From positions 1 through 64,000 of the forward strand of contig WYBU01000105.1 of assembly GCA_011525745.1 (NCBI GenBank): a DNA stretch of 64,000 bases, written 5' to 3'. A model generated the notes under the pieces. That model was not told where the DNA came from. It was given only the letters and a program-made list of their open reading frames with translations, and ran no database searches. Below, in pieces: positions 61,256-64,000 of the stretch (the stretch's first letter is position 1; every line of letters begins with the position of its first letter). The position numbers and the translations under genes are program-made. This DNA is from Planctomycetaceae bacterium (GTDB taxonomy: Bacteria > Planctomycetota > Phycisphaerae > UBA1845 > UTPLA1).

Positions 61256-63454
61256 TTACGCCTCCAGCCGTATCGGCACGTTCTTGAACGCCGGCGTGTG
61301 CGACTCCGCGTCCGCCGTGTCCGGCACCAGCACGTTCGCCTCAGGATAGTACATCGCCGCGTTGCCGGCCCGGATCGGCGCGCGGCGAACCAGAATGCCG
61401 CGCATGCGCCCGGCCGGACCGACGACCGTGACGCGCTGGTCTTCGCGCAGACCGAAGCGGCGAATGTCCTCGTCGCTCATCAGAATCACGTCGCGCCGCT
61501 CCTGCCCGCGGTACAGGTCCGCTTCTTCATAGACCACCGTGTTGAACTGCCCTTCGCTCCGCAACGTCATCAACCGCAGCGCGCCCGCCGCATCGTCGAA
61601 GCGCGGCAGCGCCGGAACGTGAAAGCGCGCCCGTCCGCCGGGCGTGCGGAACTTCGGCTCGTGCAGTATGCGGCCGTCGATGTGAAATTCTCGCCGCGTG
61701 CGGTCGATCTCGCCCATCGCCTCATAGCCCGGAATGATCGACGCGATCAGGCGGCGGATGTTCTCGTGCCGCTCCAGAGCCGACCAGTCCAACGGCCCGG
61801 CCGATGCGCGATCCGTCAAAACACGTCGGGCCAGGCAGGCGACCAGTTCGACTTCGCTGCGCGGTCCGGGCAGCCGCGCCGGTCCGCCGTCGCTGAGACG
61901 CACGTAGTTGAACATCGACTCCTGCGTCGTCGCCTGCGACTCCTCGTCGCGCGCCCGCACGGGCAGAATCATCGTCTCTCGCGCGCGGCCCCAGGCGTGC
62001 CCCGTGTTCAGCGTCGTGCTCATATAGACGATCGAATCGAGCCTGGCGAAAGCCGCGGCCGTCCGCGCCGCATCGGGCGTCGCGCCGAACAGATTTCCGC
62101 CCAGGCACCACGCATGTCGCATCGTGCCGTCTTGCATCGCACGGATGCACGCAAGCGTGTCCATGCCCGGCGTCGTGGGAAGCGTCACGCCGAACTGCGC
62201 TTGCAGCCGCTCCAGCACGATCGGCGCAAGCCGCGGCGTCACGCCCATCGAGCCGACGCCCTGCACATTCGAGTGTCCGCGGATCGGCAGCAGACCGGCG
62301 TGCGGCCGGCCCACCATGCCGCGCAGCAGCGCCAGATTGACGATCGCCCGCACGTTGTCGACGCCGTGGACGTGATGCGTCACGCCCATCGTCCAGGCGA
62401 AAATCGTCGCCCGCGACCCCGCGTACAGGCGGGCGGCCCGCTCGATGTCGGCCCGCGAAACGCCGCTGTCGCGTTCGAGATCGGACCAGCGCACCTCGCG
62501 CACGTGTTCGCGAAAAGTCTCGAAGCCCTCGGTGTGACGGCCGATGAAATCGAGGTCCGCGGCCTGCGTCGCGGCCTTCTGCATCTCGACGATTGCCTTG
62601 GCAATGCCGGTCAGCAGGGCGATGTCCCCGCCGATGTGCGGCTGAAGGTACAGGCTGGCGATGGTGTCGCCGAACAGCAGGCTGCGCAGCCGCGACGGAA
62701 CGCGGAAACTCACCAGCCCGGTTTCGCGCAGCGGATTGATCACAATGACGTGCCCGCCGCGCCGCCGCAGATCCGCCAGCATCGCCATCAGCCGCGGATG
62801 ATTGGAGGCGGGATTGCCGCCGATGAGGAAAAACAGATCGCAATGCGCCACGTCGTCCAGCGTGACGGTGGCGGTGCCGGCGCCGATGGCCGACTTCAGC
62901 CCCACCCCGCTGGCCTGATGGCAGTAATAGCTGCAATTATTGACGTTGTTGGTGCCGTAGAGCCGCGCGAAAAGCTGCCAAAAAAAAGCGGCTTCATTGG
63001 AAGCCCGTCCGCTGAAGTAGAAAAAGTTCTCGTCGGGGCGCGAGCCTTTCAGCCGCGCCGTGCAGCGCTTTAGCGCCTCATCCCACGAAATCGGCCGGTA
63101 GTGCGCGTCCTCGGGGCCGGCGTAGAGCGGATCGTTCAATCGACCGGCGTGTTCCAGTTCGCGCGGCGACAACGATCGCAGCTCGGCGAATCCGTAACGG
63201 GCGAAGAACTCCGGCGTGATGCGCCCCTGCATGTCCGCCACCATGGCCTGCATCGACTTCTTGCAGACCTCGGGGAAATGTCCCGCCTCGTTGACCATGC
63301 CCCCCGACTGACCGCCCATGCCCAGCGCGCAGGTCTTGCAGGCGTTTTTGGCGCGCAGGGCGTGGTACAGTTTGCGCACGCCGCCCGCGCGGCGGGCCAT
63401 GCGCAGGGAATACCATATGGCGCTCCATCCGCCGCCCGATCGCGGTGCTCGCAT
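61256..63454 (-). CDS. Molybdopterin oxidoreductase, FdhF/YdeP family
   Basis: The 732-residue protein resembles the large subunit of formate dehydrogenase-like YdeP enzymes. Near the N-terminus NACKTCALGMGG (Cys39, Cys42) and EVCKKS (Cys64) could bind an iron-sulfur cluster. Further on YRPISWDEAL, FFYFSGRASNEAAF, NNCSYYCHQASGVGL, the molybdopterin region INPLRETGL, and GHSNVQGVGSMGV appear, followed by the C-terminal MopB-like domain (LRSEGQFNTVVYEE, VTVVGPAGRMRG). ATG 63454 fits the family; the open frame to 63874 covers the antiporter on the other strand. Substrate unknown. Confidence 0.85.
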   Translation of the reverse strand: MRAPRSGGGWSAIWYSLRMARRAGGVRKLYHALRAKNACKTCALGMGGQSGGMVNEAGHFPEVCKKSMQAMVADMQGRITPEFFARYGFAELRSLSPRELEHAGRLNDPLYAGPEDAHYRPISWDEALKRCTARLKGSRPDENFFYFSGRASNEAAFFWQLFARLYGTNNVNNCSYYCHQASGVGLKSAIGAGTATVTLDDVAHCDLFFLIGGNPASNHPRLMAMLADLRRRGGHVIVINPLRETGLVSFRVPSRLRSLLFGDTIASLYLQPHIGGDIALLTGIAKAIVEMQKAATQAADLDFIGRHTEGFETFREHVREVRWSDLERDSGVSRADIERAARLYAGSRATIFAWTMGVTHHVHGVDNVRAIVNLALLRGMVGRPHAGLLPIRGHSNVQGVGSMGVTPRLAPIVLERLQAQFGVTLPTTPGMDTLACIRAMQDGTMRHAWCLGGNLFGATPDAARTAAAFARLDSIVYMSTTLNTGHAWGRARETMILPVRARDEESQATTQESMFNYVRLSDGGPARLPGPRSEVELVACLARRVLTDRASAGPLDWSALERHENIRRLIASIIPGYEAMGEIDRTRREFHIDGRILHEPKFRTPGGRARFHVPALPRFDDAAGALRLMTLRSEGQFNTVVYEEADLYRGQERRDVILMSDEDIRRFGLREDQRVTVVGPAGRMRGILVRRAPIRAGNAAMYYPEANVLVPDTADAESHTPAFKNVPIRLEA

Positions 63455-63553
63455 GGCAGAACTCCGGCCCCGCAGTAACCTATTCGCTCCGACGTATCCG
63501 CATGTTGCCCGCTGACGCATCGGCCGGCAAGGCTTCGCAAGATCGGTCTGACG

Positions 63554-64000
63554 ATGACGCCGCTGACGGAACTGGTGCTGGTGCTCGTGCTCGGGAGCCT
63601 CGCGCAATGGATCGCGTGGCGCCTCCGGCTTCCGTCGATCCTTCTGCTGCTGACCACCGGCATCGTGGTCGGACCGATCGTGCACGTGATCGACCCCGAC
63701 GCCCTGTTCGGCGCGCTGCTGCGGCCGGTTGTGTCTCTGTCCGTCGCGCTGATTCTCTTCGAAGGCGGGCTTAGTCTCGATTTCCGCGAGCTGCGCGGCA
63801 CCGGTCAGATTGTCTGGCGACTCGTCACGATGGGCATGGCCGCAACCTGGATCGTGGCGGCCGTCGCGGCCCATTACGTGCTCGGCCTCGACTGGTCCGT
63901 GGCGGCCCTGCTGGGCGCGATCCTGACCGTGACCGGCCCGACCGTCATCCTGCCCCTGCTGCGGACGGTGCGCCCCATCGGCGCGGTCGGGCCGATTCTC
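63554..64000 (+). CDS. Cation:proton antiporter, N-terminal part (runs off window)
   Basis: From ATG 63554 the frame is open to the window end (149 residues). It is strongly hydrophobic and starts with LTELVLVLVLGSLAQWIAW. LLLLTTGIVVGPIV, SVALILFEGGLSLDFRELRG and LTVTGPTVILPLLRTVRPIG are hallmarks of CPA1/NhaP-type Na+ or K+/H+ antiporters. The opposite-strand oxidoreductase starts 100 bases away, so the two share a divergent promoter region. Confidence 0.88.
   Translation, partial: MTPLTELVLVLVLGSLAQWIAWRLRLPSILLLLTTGIVVGPIVHVIDPDALFGALLRPVVSLSVALILFEGGLSLDFRELRGTGQIVWRLVTMGMAATWIVAAVAAHYVLGLDWSVAALLGAILTVTGPTVILPLLRTVRPIGAVGPIL

Noticed and set aside
61298-63073. 591-codon plus-strand open frame
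   Set aside because: Antisense to the molybdopterin oxidoreductase, which has clear motifs.

Overview
This is a GC-rich chromosomal stretch that most resembles a planctomycete, probably Phycisphaerae or a related uncultured lineage. That assignment is an inference from gene content: a PEP-CTERM protein ending in LLALGGLAMLRRRKA, a toroid/DUF4159 protein, a CHASE2 Ser/Thr kinase, a type I signal peptidase enlarged by insertions, a Rho factor with an Arg/His-rich N-terminus, and intergenic spacers full of short GC-rich hairpin repeats. No rRNA, tRNA, CRISPR array, prophage or insertion sequence was recognised. Coordinates come from reading the sequence; no database search was run.

Layout. Positions 1-5.2 kb hold a fragment of a gene from off the left edge, a divergent MnmE-like GTPase, an FHA-domain protein followed by type III pantothenate kinase, and the heme chaperone HemW. 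From 5.4 to 9.6 kb lies a partial complex I cluster: nuoA and nuoB share a promoter, and nuoC sits 2.4 kb further on behind a promoter of its own. The gap is filled by a tightly overlapping TIGR04255 / antitoxin-like / PIN-domain operon and an MmcQ/YjbR-like gene. From 9.6 to 21.6 kb is a Tad (Flp) pilus locus: CpaF ATPase, two small Flp-like pilins, an A24 prepilin peptidase, TadE-like and TadG-like proteins, CpaB, and a transmembrane Ser/Thr kinase with a long TPR-like tail that overlaps the TadE-like gene by four bases. No secretin (RcpA/CpaC) and no TadB/TadC membrane platform genes are present here.

From 21.8 to 34.7 kb are mixed single genes: a PrcB-like protein, a family 2 glycosyltransferase, a ComEA-like helix-hairpin-helix protein, Rho, acylphosphatase, a PEGA-repeat protein, the PEP-CTERM protein with a clear promoter and a perfect terminator, a zinc-ribbon membrane protein, a UDP-glucuronate decarboxylase-like enzyme, a lone FliN/SpoA protein, YjbQ and citrate synthase. 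From 34.8 to 40.2 kb are a toroid protein with duplicated DUF4159 domains and the thrS-infC pair behind a strong sigma-70-type promoter; rpmI and rplT do not follow. From 40.5 to 48 kb are small metabolic genes, an OleB-like hydrolase, a B12-binding radical SAM enzyme, an outer membrane barrel / lipoprotein / cupin group and a ferritin. From 48.1 to 52.8 kb a minus-strand group encodes an M28 peptidase, YidC, a phosphoesterase and a 57-residue Trm112-like protein. The right end holds an iron-type alcohol dehydrogenase, a nitrilase-superfamily amidase, the CHASE2 kinase, signal peptidase I, an LptB-like ATPase, a molybdopterin oxidoreductase of the FdhF/YdeP type and the start of a cation/proton antiporter that runs off the window.

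The strongest candidates for something new are the Tad locus with an embedded membrane kinase-TPR protein, the three-gene TIGR04255/PIN cassette splitting the nuo genes, the rebuilt signal peptidase (zinc ribbon and a large insert between catalytic elements), and the interspersed hairpin repeats, including one 128-base unit present twice 38.7 kb apart without an indel.
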